A stretch of DNA of 64,000 bases from DUML01 sp050949905 (GCA_050949905.1 JBMNGP010000013.1:235013-299012); one strand, 5' to 3'. Positions 1 to 8,809 are shown, counted from the first letter of the stretch. Made by a program: numbers and translations. The notes: generated by a model not told the origin, from the sequence alone.

Positions 1-659
1 TCGATTGCTCCCAAGAAGTTGGGGTTTTGCACCAGGATGGCTGCAGTTGCTGAAGAAATTGCCGTTTTTAATTCTTCTAAATCGAGGGTGCCATTGGTAA
101 AGCCAATTTCCCTGACTTTGATTCCTCTGGCCTGAGCGTAGGTTTGAATAACCTCCCGGCTTTCCGGGTGGACTAAGCTGGCTACCAGCACTTCATCGCG
201 CCTTGCAGCCTGGCAGGCCATCAGCATGGCTTCGGCCAGAGCACTGGCCCCGTCGTACATGGAGGCGTTAGCAACCTCCATGCCGGTCAGCTCACACATC
301 ATGGTTTGATATTCAAAAATAGCCTGCAGGGTTCCTTGGCTGATCTCAGGCTGGTAAGGCGTGTAAGCCGTATAGAATTCCTGACGGGAGACCAGGGTAT
401 CAATAACACTGGGGATAAAATGGTCGTAAACGCCGGCCCCCAAGAAGCAGATGTTGTCTTCCAGGTTGTTGTTCCGGCCGGCCAGGGCTTTCAAATGTTT
501 GAGGAGATCCATTTCCGGAAGAGCTTCCGGTAGGTTAAGGTTTTGCCGGAGGCGGACTTCCTTAGGGATATCTTTAAACAGTTCTTCCAGAGAGCTTAAC
601 CCAATTTCCTTTAACATTTCTTCCTGCTGCCGGGCGGTATTGGAAATGTATCTGGACAA
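1..659 (-). CDS. gcvPA: Glycine dehydrogenase (decarboxylating) subunit 1, partial
   Basis: This is the N-terminal 219 residues of the alpha half of the two-subunit glycine decarboxylase (P protein) of the glycine cleavage system, which decarboxylates glycine and passes the aminomethyl group to lipoyl-GcvH. The rest of the gene lies beyond the left edge. The start is a TTG at 659 with an AGGAGG site 7 bases upstream; the next residues, SRYISNT, match the usual 'YIPNT' opening of the family. Further in, 'GAGVYDHFIPS' and 'PYQPEISQGTLQ' are typical of GcvPA. It begins 2 bases after the gcvH stop, so it is translationally linked to gcvH. The PLP-binding lysine is in the separate beta subunit, which is not visible here. 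Confidence 0.95.
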   Translation of the reverse strand, partial: MSRYISNTARQQEEMLKEIGLSSLEELFKDIPKEVRLRQNLNLPEALPEMDLLKHLKALAGRNNNLEDNICFLGAGVYDHFIPSVIDTLVSRQEFYTAYTPYQPEISQGTLQAIFEYQTMMCELTGMEVANASMYDGASALAEAMLMACQAARRDEVLVASLVHPESREVIQTYAQARGIKVREIGFTNGTLDLEELKTAISSATAAILVQNPNFLGAI

Positions 660-661
660 GC

Positions 662-1045
662 TTATTCCTCCTGTTCGCAGACTTTTTCATATTCCGCCGC
701 ATCAAGCAATTCCTCAATTTCAGCGGGATTACTGATTTCCAGAGTAACGAGCCAGTTTTCATAAGGGTCTTCATTAACCAGCTCAGGGCTGTCCAGTAAA
801 GCTTCATTAATCTCGCTGACGGTACCGGATAAAGGGGCATAGACATCGGCAGCGGCTTTCACGGATTCAACTACCGCTAAAGGAGCCGTTTTGCTTACTT
901 CATCATTTACTTCGGGCAGCTCCACAAACACGAGTTCTCCCAGGTGGTTCTGAGCGTAATCGGTGATCCCGATATAGGCCTTATTGTCTTCAATCCGAAT
1001 CCATTCATGGGAAGCGGTATACTTCAGATCTTTAGGGATGTTCAT
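662..1045 (-). CDS. gcvH: Glycine cleavage system H protein
   Basis: Lipoyl carrier protein of the glycine cleavage system, 127 aa, the normal length. The lipoylation site is Lys63 in the motif ESVKAA; the upstream 'HEWI' and 'GITDYAQNHLGELVFVELP' segments are family hallmarks. It shuttles the aminomethyl group between GcvP (the gene right after it) and GcvT (154 bases upstream on the same strand). The ATG has GGAGG 7 bases before it. The gap to gcvT is AT-rich and shows no obvious hairpin, so the three genes are probably cotranscribed. No lipoate ligase gene is present in the window. Confidence 0.97.
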   Translation of the reverse strand: MNIPKDLKYTASHEWIRIEDNKAYIGITDYAQNHLGELVFVELPEVNDEVSKTAPLAVVESVKAAADVYAPLSGTVSEINEALLDSPELVNEDPYENWLVTLEISNPAEIEELLDAAEYEKVCEQEE

Positions 1046-1199
1046 TTTTTTAACCTCCGTTTATATAGGGTTTATCGTTTAGTATTATTAATGGTAATAA
1101 TAAACTCTGCTGTAGCCTTTTTTCAATATTTTATTGCTACCTTTATTAATTCTCTTCGCAGGATGCTGCTTCATAATTTACATAATTTATTTGTTATTA

Positions 1200-2297
1200 T
1201 TATGTTCTTTTATAGCGTTTATGATAGAAGGGTTTAGGGATAATTTTGGCTTGAGGGTTATGCTTACGAATGACAATCTCGATAGTCTCGCCTTCCTGGG
1301 CATAAGCCGTATCGATTAAAGCCAGCCCGACGTTTTTCTTCAGACTGGGAGCGAGCCCTCCGGTGGTAACATAACCAATGCGTACGCCGTTCTTTTGAAC
1401 TTCATAATCGCCCCGCGGCAGTCCCCGTTCGATCATTTCAAAACCCACAAGCTTCCGGGGAATTCCTGCCGTTTTTTGCTGAACTAAAGCTTCTTTGCCG
1501 ATGAAATCGGCTTTGTTTAATTTGACGAAAATCCCTAAGCCTGCTTCCAGGGGGGTGATTTCAGGGCTAAGCTCATGGCCGTAGAGAGGCAAAGCTGCTT
1601 CAAATCTTAGGGTATCTCTCGCCCCCAGGCCTATAGGCTTTAAGCCGTGTTTTTGCCCTTCTTGCAGGATTGTCTGCCAAAGTTCCGGAGCTTTGGCCGG
1701 CTCCATATAAAGTTCAAAGCCATCTTCTCCGGTGTAGCCGGTACGCGAGGCCAGTACCGGTGTGCCGTTCACGTTAAGGTCGGGAAGAAAGCGGAAAAAC
1801 TTAAGCTCGTTCAAATCAGTAGTAGTCAGGGCTTGCAGGATGGTTTGAGCCAGAGGTCCCTGCAGAGCCAGTTGGGCATACTGTTCGGAAACATCTGTGA
1901 CTGTCACCTGGCCTTCTTCCTGTTCTTTCAGCCAGGCAAAATCCTTGGCTGTGTTGGCAGCATTGACTACCAAGAGGTAATAGTCGGGCTTATACCTGTA
2001 GACTATTAAGTCGTCGACAACCCCGCCGTCAGGATAGCACATCAGAGTATAATAGACTTGAAAGTCCTGCATGGTGGAGATATCGTTGGTTAACATTTTT
2101 TGCAGGTACTTTTCGGCATCAGGCCCTTGGACAAGAATTTCCCCCATATGCGAAACATCAAAGAGGCCGGCTGCCGAGCGGACTGTCTCGTGCTCTTTCA
2201 GAATTCCTTCATATTCTACAGGCAAAGCCCAGCCGCCAAAATCAATGATTTTCCCTCCTGTAGCCAGGTGCAGGTCATAAAGTGGTGTTTTTTTCAA
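1200..2297 (-). CDS. gcvT: Aminomethyltransferase (glycine cleavage T protein)
   Basis: Transfers the methylene group from aminomethyl-lipoyl-GcvH to tetrahydrofolate, releasing ammonia. 365 aa with the family motifs 'DVSHMGE' near residue 49, 'RTGYTGEDGFELY' in the middle and 'GLGARDTLR' further on. I place the start at the TTG at 2297, which has GGAGGTGG 6 bases upstream and gives the family-like N-terminus LKKTPLYDLH; the reading frame stays open upstream to 2345, but those 16 residues (NTKPWRW...) do not look like GcvT. First gene of a gcvT-gcvH-gcvPA unit. A tandem 21-bp repeat lies about 55-95 bases upstream. I saw no glycine riboswitch. Confidence 0.95.
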   Translation of the reverse strand: MKKTPLYDLHLATGGKIIDFGGWALPVEYEGILKEHETVRSAAGLFDVSHMGEILVQGPDAEKYLQKMLTNDISTMQDFQVYYTLMCYPDGGVVDDLIVYRYKPDYYLLVVNAANTAKDFAWLKEQEEGQVTVTDVSEQYAQLALQGPLAQTILQALTTTDLNELKFFRFLPDLNVNGTPVLASRTGYTGEDGFELYMEPAKAPELWQTILQEGQKHGLKPIGLGARDTLRFEAALPLYGHELSPEITPLEAGLGIFVKLNKADFIGKEALVQQKTAGIPRKLVGFEMIERGLPRGDYEVQKNGVRIGYVTTGGLAPSLKKNVGLALIDTAYAQEGETIEIVIRKHNPQAKIIPKPFYHKRYKRT

Positions 2298-2351
2298 TTC
2301 ATTCCACCTCCATGGTTTAGTATTTGCATTTTTTCGTAAAACCAAGCTTCT

Positions 2352-2393
2352 AGCAGTCAGAGTGTATTCTTAAGCAGTTAGAGTGTGCTCTTA
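2352..2393. repeat. Tandem 21-bp direct repeat upstream of gcvT
   Basis: Two abutting 21-bp units, 2352-2372 (AGCAGTCAGAGTGTATTCTTA) described by its core AGAGTGTATTCTTA and 2373-2393 with core AGAGTGTGCTCTTA, agree at 18 of 21 positions. They sit between the gcvT start and the terminator of the upstream permease gene, in the position expected for a gcv promoter or regulator site. Confidence 0.6.
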
Positions 2394-2420
2394 AGCCGAC
2401 ATGGAACTGCGAAGCAACGT

Positions 2421-2456
2421 GAAAACAGAGGAGGGACTAATTTGTCTCTCCTCTGT
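2421..2456 (-). terminator. Rho-independent terminator-like hairpin after the AEC permease gene
   Basis: Perfect 9-bp inverted repeat, arms 2425-2433 (ACAGAGGAG) and 2448-2456, followed on the minus strand by TTTTC. It lies 130 bases beyond the permease stop and before gcvT, so it probably separates the two transcription units. The U tract is short, so attenuation upstream of gcvT cannot be excluded. Confidence 0.55.
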
Positions 2457-2586
2457 ATTGCAACCTTGGAGATTCCACTTTCTAAGGTGTTGCTTATTAA
2501 CATATTATGGTTCATTATAATTGCTCGGCCTAAAGATGTAAATAGGTTGAGAGACTACTCCCTTTAGCTTTTTCGATTTTTATGCT

Positions 2587-3504
2587 TTAAATATATTCTA
2601 ATAAAAAGATGAGGCCGGAGACGGTAAGGGCACTTAATAAGGTAGAGACAAATACTATTTGGGAAGCATATTCCGGTTCGCTTTCAAATTCTCTGGCGAT
2701 GACCGCCATATTGACAGCAGTAGGTGTGGCAACCCCAACTATTAAACATTTGGCCAGTATTCCCTCGATTCCCATGAGCTGCACAAGCAGGAAACCTATG
2801 AGGGGAGCAATGATCAGCCGGAGAAAACTGGAGAGCAAGATGTCCTTCAACCGGGTGCTTACTTTTACCTCAGCCAGCTGAACTCCCAGGGTTATAAGAG
2901 CCATAGCGATAAAGGCATTGGCGATATTATCCAGAGGAATCAAGAGGAATTGGGGAATGACAACAGCTGTGGATTTAACGATGACAACCAGGATTAGAAC
3001 ATAAACTGCGGGCATTAAGAGCATATTTTTGAGGGCTTGTTTATTATTGGTCCGCCCGGAAGAAGCTTGAAAGACACCAAAGGTATTCCCTAAGACTGTC
3101 TGAATTAAGATCATAAATATTTGGGCAGCAGTGGTCAGCGGGTTATGAAAGGCGATTTCTGCCAGGGGCAGCCCATAATTTCCGGCATTAAAAAACAAGA
3201 GGGAATTGATAAAGATTTTTTTGATCCCTCGGGGATAATGGAGCAAGCGCGCAGTTAATTCCCCTAAACAAAACATTATGATAAACATAGCTGCCAGAAA
3301 GATAAGGACTGTACGAAATAATTCCCAAGTTGCTTCGGTATGGTAGATCTTGGTGAAAATGATAGTGGGCGTAAAGATGTAGAGATTAATTTTTGTAAAA
3401 GTACGAATATCCAGCTTCAGTTTCTTTTGAGCAATGAACCCTAGCGCAATCAAAATAAAAATAGGAAGTATAATGCTCGTTATAATACTTAGAAATGTAA
3501 ACAT
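2587..3504 (-). CDS. AEC-family (auxin efflux carrier-like) permease
   Basis: 305-aa integral membrane protein with about ten hydrophobic segments spread over its length, opening with the N-terminal membrane span and 'LGFIAQKKLKLD', typical of the bacterial AEC/Mem_trans family (PF03547). Conserved features include 'FFNAGNYGLPLAE' after the first half and 'GVATPTAVNMAVIAREF' near the C-terminus. Bacterial members export or import small organic acids such as malate or malonate; the substrate here cannot be told. Monocistronic between rqcH and gcvT on the same strand, with a terminator-like hairpin downstream at 2421-2456. The ribosome binding site (CAGGGGC) is mediocre. Confidence 0.85.
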   Translation of the reverse strand: MFTFLSIITSIILPIFILIALGFIAQKKLKLDIRTFTKINLYIFTPTIIFTKIYHTEATWELFRTVLIFLAAMFIIMFCLGELTARLLHYPRGIKKIFINSLLFFNAGNYGLPLAEIAFHNPLTTAAQIFMILIQTVLGNTFGVFQASSGRTNNKQALKNMLLMPAVYVLILVVIVKSTAVVIPQFLLIPLDNIANAFIAMALITLGVQLAEVKVSTRLKDILLSSFLRLIIAPLIGFLLVQLMGIEGILAKCLIVGVATPTAVNMAVIAREFESEPEYASQIVFVSTLLSALTVSGLIFLLEYI

Positions 3505-3659
3505 AGCCCCTGACTCCGTCTTCTTTCAGGATAGTTGGCTTTAGCCTTAAGTATTTGTTCCAATTTAAATATAACACAAAAAATTAAAGTTAGAAGATAA
3601 CTGCGGTGAGTTGTGGAAATTTTCTAAAAATTACAGGGTATATTTTATTTCCCTTTATT

Positions 3660-5504
3660 TCAGTTATCTTCCGTTGCCAGCAATCTTTCAATATCCTCTG
3701 TGGTCGGAGTAATCAGCAGGGACCAGTTCTGATCGTAAATGACCATGCCGGGTTTTGCTCCCCGGGGTTTTTTAATATGTTTAACATGGGTATAATCGAC
3801 CGGGACTTGAGATGAACCCCGGGCTTGGCTGAAATAAACGGCTAAAGTTGCCGCATCTTCTAAAGTACGGTCATCCGGGAATTCCTGCTTTTCTCCCAAA
3901 GGAACAATGACATGGGAACCCGGGATATTTTTGACGTGCAGCCACAGATCTGTCGGTTTGGCTTCCCGCCAGGTCAAGCGATCATTTTGCCTGTTGTTGC
4001 GCCCCACAATAATCGGGCAACCTGTTTGCGAAAGGTAGACATGGGGTTGGGACTGTTTGGCTTGTTCTATTTTTTTGGCGTGAGCTTTCCGGGCGGAAGT
4101 TTTTGGGGTTGTCAGCTGAGATAAAGCTTTGCGTCGGGCATGCCTGCCGGAAATATACCCCTGGTCAATCAGTTCCTGATGAATTTCGCTTAATTCTTGA
4201 TTGGTAGCTGCTTGCTCAATGCTTAAACCTATGCTTTGGAGGTAATTGATTTCTTCCCTGGAGGAGACGAGCATTGGTTCAGTATTGCGGATAGTGGATT
4301 TAGCTTTATTGTACAGCTTAAAGTACCGCTGGGCATTTTCAATCCCGTTAAAATTTGGATCCAGGGTAATTGTCAGTGGTTTAAAATCAGGATCGGTATA
4401 GTCCTCCACCGTAATTTCTTTCATCCCGGGGGAAAGTTTATAGAGGTTAGCCGTTAAAAGTTCGCCATATTTTTGATAACCTAAGCCTTTAGTCGCTTTG
4501 GCAATGGTACTCTCATAGATATGATATTTTTTACCGAGATGGTCAAGGTGTTCATTGACCACTTTGCTTAGCGAGCCGCGGATAGCTTCCGTGTTGCTGT
4601 AGTTGGTTTTAGTCTGGTAAAAAAGGTTGACGGCGTCGTTCAGGGTTGGTGTTTGTTGGCGGGCTAAACCAAGATACTGCTCATAGGGTTCAAAGGTAAA
4701 AGCCAGCGGGAGGTTTAATTGTTTGGGGGATTGATAATAAACACCCGGATTTAGCACTGCTGTATCTTTTTGGAGCAAAAAATGAGCATAGGCTTGGAAG
4801 AGGCGGCTCAAATCTATTTCTCCACAGGTATCCAGGACGGTATCCGGCTCGAGACCCGCTCTTAAGACAATTTCTCTGGTTAATTCCGGGCTTAAGCCGT
4901 TAAATAAGGACAGTAAGGCTTCGCTTACTTTTCTATTGAGGTCAAATTGGAGAAGGTGGTTCACCCATTGTTCTTCACTCGCTAAAGGCTCGCTTTTATT
5001 TTGGGCAGGGGGCGGAATATAAGGCTTACCGGGAAGCACTTCCCGGTGGCGGCTTAAAACATGGGAATAACGCCTGAGACCGTCAAGAATGGTATTAGTC
5101 CGAGGATCGGTTAGAATCAGGTTGCTGTGCTTACCCATAATCTCCAGCTGCAAGTGATAATCTTGCAGATCACCACGCTCGTTGTAATTCTGGATAATAA
5201 TAGTCACAATGCGTTCCAGCCCGACCGGCCGGATACCGGTAATCTTGCCGCTTTCCAAATGCTTGCGCAAGATCATGCAAAACATCGGGGGAGAAACCGG
5301 GTTGCTTTTGGGTTGATCCGTTAAGTGAATTCTGGCCGCTGTGCTGCCTGCGTTTAAGAGCAAACGGAAGTTCCTTCCGGTACTTCTTAAGAGGAGGTGG
5401 ACTTCTTCTTTTTCCGGCTGGTGAATTTTATCAATGCGGGTGCCTACGAGCAGGGGTTCCAGCTCGCGAATTAGATGGTAGAGGGTAATACTGTCCAGTG
5501 CCAT
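3660..5504 (-). CDS. rqcH: RqcH (Rqc2/NFACT family), ribosome-associated quality control
   Basis: 614-aa NFACT protein (formerly annotated fibronectin-binding A). It binds obstructed 50S subunits carrying peptidyl-tRNA and recruits tRNA-Ala to add C-terminal alanine tails that mark the stalled peptide for degradation. The NFACT-N domain opens with 'MALDSITLYHLIREL'; helix-rich and coiled-coil parts follow around residues 350-480; the C-terminal NFACT-R (DUF814) domain holds 'TDLWLHVKNIPGSHVIV'. The residue pair at 97-98, Asp-Arg in Bacillus subtilis RqcH as I remember it, reads Glu-Arg here (GLERIV). Start ATG at 5504 is preceded by AAAGGA. A pair of 19-bp direct repeats lies just upstream (5538-5580). 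Confidence 0.95.
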   Translation of the reverse strand: MALDSITLYHLIRELEPLLVGTRIDKIHQPEKEEVHLLLRSTGRNFRLLLNAGSTAARIHLTDQPKSNPVSPPMFCMILRKHLESGKITGIRPVGLERIVTIIIQNYNERGDLQDYHLQLEIMGKHSNLILTDPRTNTILDGLRRYSHVLSRHREVLPGKPYIPPPAQNKSEPLASEEQWVNHLLQFDLNRKVSEALLSLFNGLSPELTREIVLRAGLEPDTVLDTCGEIDLSRLFQAYAHFLLQKDTAVLNPGVYYQSPKQLNLPLAFTFEPYEQYLGLARQQTPTLNDAVNLFYQTKTNYSNTEAIRGSLSKVVNEHLDHLGKKYHIYESTIAKATKGLGYQKYGELLTANLYKLSPGMKEITVEDYTDPDFKPLTITLDPNFNGIENAQRYFKLYNKAKSTIRNTEPMLVSSREEINYLQSIGLSIEQAATNQELSEIHQELIDQGYISGRHARRKALSQLTTPKTSARKAHAKKIEQAKQSQPHVYLSQTGCPIIVGRNNRQNDRLTWREAKPTDLWLHVKNIPGSHVIVPLGEKQEFPDDRTLEDAATLAVYFSQARGSSQVPVDYTHVKHIKKPRGAKPGMVIYDQNWSLLITPTTEDIERLLATEDN

Positions 5505-5537
5505 AGCTTATATCCTTTCTAACACTCCATAGCGAGA

Positions 5538-5580
5538 ATTAGTTGTGAATAGAATTCCGATATTAGTTGTGAATAAAATT
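5538..5580. repeat. Pair of 19-bp direct repeats upstream of rqcH
   Basis: 5538-5556 and 5562-5580 both read ATTAGTTGTGAATA(G/A)AATT, 18 of 19 bases identical, with a 24-base period. They lie 34-76 bases upstream of the rqcH start codon on the opposite side from the ATPase gene, a plausible promoter-proximal regulatory position for rqcH. Confidence 0.55.
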
Positions 5581-5767
5581 TTTAGAGATGTTCTTACTCA
5601 CTGCCAAGACAGTTTTAGCCATTGGCAGCGGGATTACCTTTGCAGAGTATTTCTTGGTTAAACTTCAGTATATCATAGCACAGTTCTAATTCGCCAATTT
5701 CTTCAAAACCTCATATCTTATATTTTAAATTTTTGTCCTTCGTAAAGAATTTCCAAGCATTTACTAG

Positions 5768-5822
5768 CAGTGAAGAATCTTGAATAGGTAAAATCCTTTG
5801 CTAAAGCTCAGGATGACATGTG
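5768..5822. repeat. Dispersed intergenic repeat (copy 1)
   Basis: Contains GCAGTGAAGAATCTT (5768-5782) and then CAGGATGACAT (about 5809-5819). The first 15 bases recur exactly at 42216-42230, and the second element recurs inverted there as ATGTCATCCTGA. The pattern resembles the 'GTCATCCTGA...GAAGGATCTT' intergenic repeats common in Peptococcaceae genomes (recollection, not searched). Confidence 0.45.
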
Positions 5823-5840
5823 TTATTAAAGTTTTAGAAG

Positions 5841-5867
5841 CTTAAGGATAAACCTTGAGGATTTTTT
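5841..5867 (+). terminator. Terminator-like hairpin
   Basis: Arms CTTAAGG (5841-5847) and CCTTGAG (5853-5859, one G-U pair) with a 5-base loop, then GATTTTTTG. No plus-strand gene is visible upstream, so it would terminate a small untranslated transcript or act as leader termination ahead of the ATPase gene. Confidence 0.35.
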
Positions 5868-6007
5868 GTTTTATTAAACATCAGCAAAGCAGTAATTTTT
5901 TGCGGACAGGCTGAATAGCATGTACAAAAGATATTTTAAAGATGCTTTGGGAGTTTTTCCAAAGTTTTTAGCTTAAGTTTTACGAAGGAGAAAAAGGGGG
6001 AACAGGT

Positions 6008-8749
6008 ATGCAGCGGCACATATGGCATATCTTAACTGGTGGGGAAATTTGTAAAGGAATGCATGTTGACCCGGAAAAAGGGCTTAGTGATAAAGAAATA
6101 AACCGCCGGCTGCTGGAATTTGGCCATAACACACTGGCCGTCAAAAAAGGGGTTAACCCGGTTTTCTTGTTTTTAGGTCAGTTTAAAGATTTTATGGTCA
6201 TGGTATTAATGGTTGCTACCTTGATTTCCGGGCTTTTAGGTGAGATTGCCGATGCCGTTACCATCCTGGCGATAATCCTCATCAATGCTGTCCTTGGTTT
6301 TATCCAGGAGTTCAAGGCCGAAAGGTCGATGGAAGCCCTAAGAACACTGGCAGCTCCGGAAGCGACGGTCCGGCGCAATGGCAGTATCCTGAAAATCCCG
6401 GCTGCGGAGCTTGTTCCCGGAGATATTGTCATGATCGAAGCGGGGGACAGGATTCCTGCGGATCTTCGCTGGCTGAAGACTATGAATGTTAGGGTGGAGG
6501 AGTCTGCTTTAACCGGAGAGTCTCAGCCGGTAGCGAAGACGGAGCGGGTTTTGCAGGATGAGCTTCTTCCTATAGCCGACCGTAAAAATATGGGGTATAT
6601 GGGTACTGTGGTAGTCAACGGGCGTGGCGTAGGTGTTGTGGTTGCTACCGGGATGGCTACCGAAATGGGGATTATTGCCGGCATGATCCAGGAAGCAAAA
6701 GAGGAAGAGACTCCCTTGCAACGCAGGCTGGCCCAGTTGGGCAAATGGCTGGTAACCTTAAGTTTAGCAGTTTGCCTGGTGGTGGTTATTACCGGTATCT
6801 TACAGGGGGAAAGCTTCTATAAGATGTTCTTTGCCGGGGTGTCTTTGGCCGTTGCCGCTATCCCTGAGGGTCTGCCCGCTATTGTCACTGTAGCCTTGGC
6901 AATCGGCGTGCAGCGGATGGTTAAACGCAATGCCGTTATTCGCAAGCTCCCGGCAGTGGAAACTTTGGGTTGCGCTACGGTGATTTGTTCCGATAAAACA
7001 GGGACTTTAACTCAAAACGAGATGACGGTCAGGCGTATTTACTGTGACGGGAAAATAATTACGGTCAGCGGGCAAGGTTATGATCCCAAAGGGGATTATC
7101 ACGGGGCTGATCCCTATAAAGATAAGGGAGCTTTACGCGAGCTTTTAAAGTGTGCCGCCCTTTGTAATAACGCGGCTTTGACCAAAAAGGGTTTAAGAGT
7201 ACCGGGGCTTTTTCGGGGAAGGAGCGAGGACAATGTCTGGGGTATTGACGGTGACCCTACGGAAGGAGCGCTCTTGGTGGCTGCCGCCAAAGCCGGTGTA
7301 TGGCGGGAAGGGCTGGAGCGCAAAGAACAAAGGATAGCGGAAATACCTTTTGATTCGGTACGCAAAAGAATGTCGGTTATTTATAAAGGGAAAGAAGGCT
7401 ATAAGGCTTATGTTAAAGGAGCCCCTGATGTAATTCTCGATTTGTGTACGCAGGAGCTGACCGCCCAGGGGCTTACAGATTTAACAGCGGAAAGAAAGCA
7501 ACAGATTCTCTTTATTAATGATGAAATGGCTAATAACGCCCTCAGAGTCTTGGCTTTAGCTGTTAAAAAGGTGCAGGCGGGTGAGCAATCCGGCGAGGTG
7601 GAGAGAAATTTAGTCTTGGTGGGCTTGATGGGGATGATCGATCCTCCGCGACCTAGTGCGGTCAAAGCCATTAAGGTCTGCCAGGCAGCGGGTATCAAAC
7701 CGGTAATGATCACCGGGGATCATAAGCTGACTGCCCAGGCTATCGCCAGGGAATTGGGTATTCTTAAAGGGCGGAATCAGCTTGTGGTCACTGGCCCGGA
7801 TCTGGATAGGATGACGGATGAGGATTTGGACAAATATGTTCTGGATATTTCGGTTTTTGCCAGGGTGGCACCCCGGGATAAATTGAGAATTGTCAGGGCT
7901 TTAAAAAAGAAAGGGCAAATTGTAGCGATGACCGGGGACGGTGTTAATGATGCCCCGGCGGTAAAGGAAGCAGATATTGGGGTAGCTATGGGCCAGGCGG
8001 GGACAGATGTTACTAAAGAAGCCTCAGCCATGATTATTGCTGATGATAACTTTGCCACCATTGTGGCCGCCGTTGAGGAAGGCAGAGGAATCTATGACAA
8101 TATCCGCAAATTTATCCGTTATCTTTTATCCTGCAATCTGGGAGAAGTACTGACAATGTTTTTGGGTACCCTGGTCGGTTTGCCTTTGCCCTTATTGCCT
8201 ATTCAGATTCTTTGGGTTAACCTTGTAACCGACGGCTTACCGGCTATGGCTTTAGGTGTGGACGGTACGGAACCGGATATTATGAAAAGGAGCCCGCGCG
8301 AGCCCAATGAGAGTGTTTTTGCCAGAGGCCTGGGCCGCAAGATTTTAATTAGAGGCAGTATGATCGGGGTAGGGACTCTCTTGGTTTTTGTCTTAGGTCT
8401 ATGGTATGGAGTCGGTCTTCTGGCCGCCCGGACTATGGCCTTTACTACTTTGGTCTTTTCCCAGCTCTTTCATGTTTTTGATTGCAAATCGGAGAGCCGG
8501 GGGATTTTTGAAGTCGGGCTCTTTTCCAATCCCCTCTTAGTCCTTGCGGTTATGGTCTCAACCTTGATGCAGTTAAGCGTTATTTACCTGCCCTTCATGC
8601 AAAATATTTTCAAGACTACCGCTTTAGCCGGTTGGCAGTGGCTTCTTATTCTGGCAGTGGCAGGCGGACCCACGATCCTTATCGGTTTTCTAAGGCTCCT
8701 GCGCAAAGGCTTGCGCCGGAAAAAAAGTTTGGCTTTAGCCAGGCGCTAA
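6008..8749 (+). CDS. Calcium-transporting P-type ATPase (P2A/SERCA type)
   Basis: 913-aa P-type ATPase that couples ATP hydrolysis to Ca2+ (possibly Mn2+) export. Seen: cation ATPase N-terminal domain; actuator motif 'LTGESQPV' (near 180); phosphorylation motif DKTGTLT with Asp329; nucleotide domain 'VKGAPDVIL'; hinge 'TGDGVNDAPAVKEADIG'. The membrane ion-site motifs 'PEGLPA' (M4) and 'NLVTDGLPAMALG' (M6) match SERCA-type Ca2+ pumps, as opposed to CPx heavy-metal pumps. Ten membrane segments are expected and the hydrophobic pattern fits. ATG at 6008 follows AAAGGGGG by about 8 bases. Stands alone between rqcH and dapF. Confidence 0.93.
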   Translation: MQRHIWHILTGGEICKGMHVDPEKGLSDKEINRRLLEFGHNTLAVKKGVNPVFLFLGQFKDFMVMVLMVATLISGLLGEIADAVTILAIILINAVLGFIQEFKAERSMEALRTLAAPEATVRRNGSILKIPAAELVPGDIVMIEAGDRIPADLRWLKTMNVRVEESALTGESQPVAKTERVLQDELLPIADRKNMGYMGTVVVNGRGVGVVVATGMATEMGIIAGMIQEAKEEETPLQRRLAQLGKWLVTLSLAVCLVVVITGILQGESFYKMFFAGVSLAVAAIPEGLPAIVTVALAIGVQRMVKRNAVIRKLPAVETLGCATVICSDKTGTLTQNEMTVRRIYCDGKIITVSGQGYDPKGDYHGADPYKDKGALRELLKCAALCNNAALTKKGLRVPGLFRGRSEDNVWGIDGDPTEGALLVAAAKAGVWREGLERKEQRIAEIPFDSVRKRMSVIYKGKEGYKAYVKGAPDVILDLCTQELTAQGLTDLTAERKQQILFINDEMANNALRVLALAVKKVQAGEQSGEVERNLVLVGLMGMIDPPRPSAVKAIKVCQAAGIKPVMITGDHKLTAQAIARELGILKGRNQLVVTGPDLDRMTDEDLDKYVLDISVFARVAPRDKLRIVRALKKKGQIVAMTGDGVNDAPAVKEADIGVAMGQAGTDVTKEASAMIIADDNFATIVAAVEEGRGIYDNIRKFIRYLLSCNLGEVLTMFLGTLVGLPLPLLPIQILWVNLVTDGLPAMALGVDGTEPDIMKRSPREPNESVFARGLGRKILIRGSMIGVGTLLVFVLGLWYGVGLLAARTMAFTTLVFSQLFHVFDCKSESRGIFEVGLFSNPLLVLAVMVSTLMQLSVIYLPFMQNIFKTTALAGWQWLLILAVAGGPTILIGFLRLLRKGLRRKKSLALARR

Positions 8750-8780
8750 GCAGACATTATGTATACTTTAAGGCAAATAG

Positions 8781-8809
8781 TTGACCCCTTCCGGTTCCCA
8801 TAGTATCCT
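8781..8809 (+). promoter_or_regulatory. Sigma-A-type promoter for dapF-dapL
   Basis: TTGACC at 8781-8786 and TATCCT at 8804-8809 with a 17-base spacer, 85 bases upstream of the dapF start. No lysine riboswitch features were recognised between it and the start codon. Confidence 0.6.

Larger units (their letters stand above)
5505..6007. other. 503-base intergenic region between divergent rqcH and the Ca2+-ATPase gene
   Basis: No gene is visible. The region contains the 19-bp direct repeats at 5538-5556 and 5562-5580, a dispersed-repeat-like segment at 5768-5822, and a plus-strand terminator-like hairpin at 5841-5867. The ATPase ribosome binding site AAAGGGGG is at about 5993-6000. The yybP-ykoY manganese riboswitch, which often precedes such ATPases, was looked for and its GGGGAGUAG core is absent. 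Confidence 0.6.

Noticed and set aside
2298..2586. Glycine riboswitch ahead of gcvT
   Set aside because: The region was read on the minus strand for the conserved GGAGAG/CACCGAAGG/CTCTCAGG blocks of the tandem aptamer; only a GAGGAGAG-containing terminator-like hairpin is present and the remaining blocks are missing.
5505..6007. yybP-ykoY manganese riboswitch ahead of the P-type ATPase
   Set aside because: The GGGGAGUAG and closing consensus blocks are not there, and the region is broken up by repeats.
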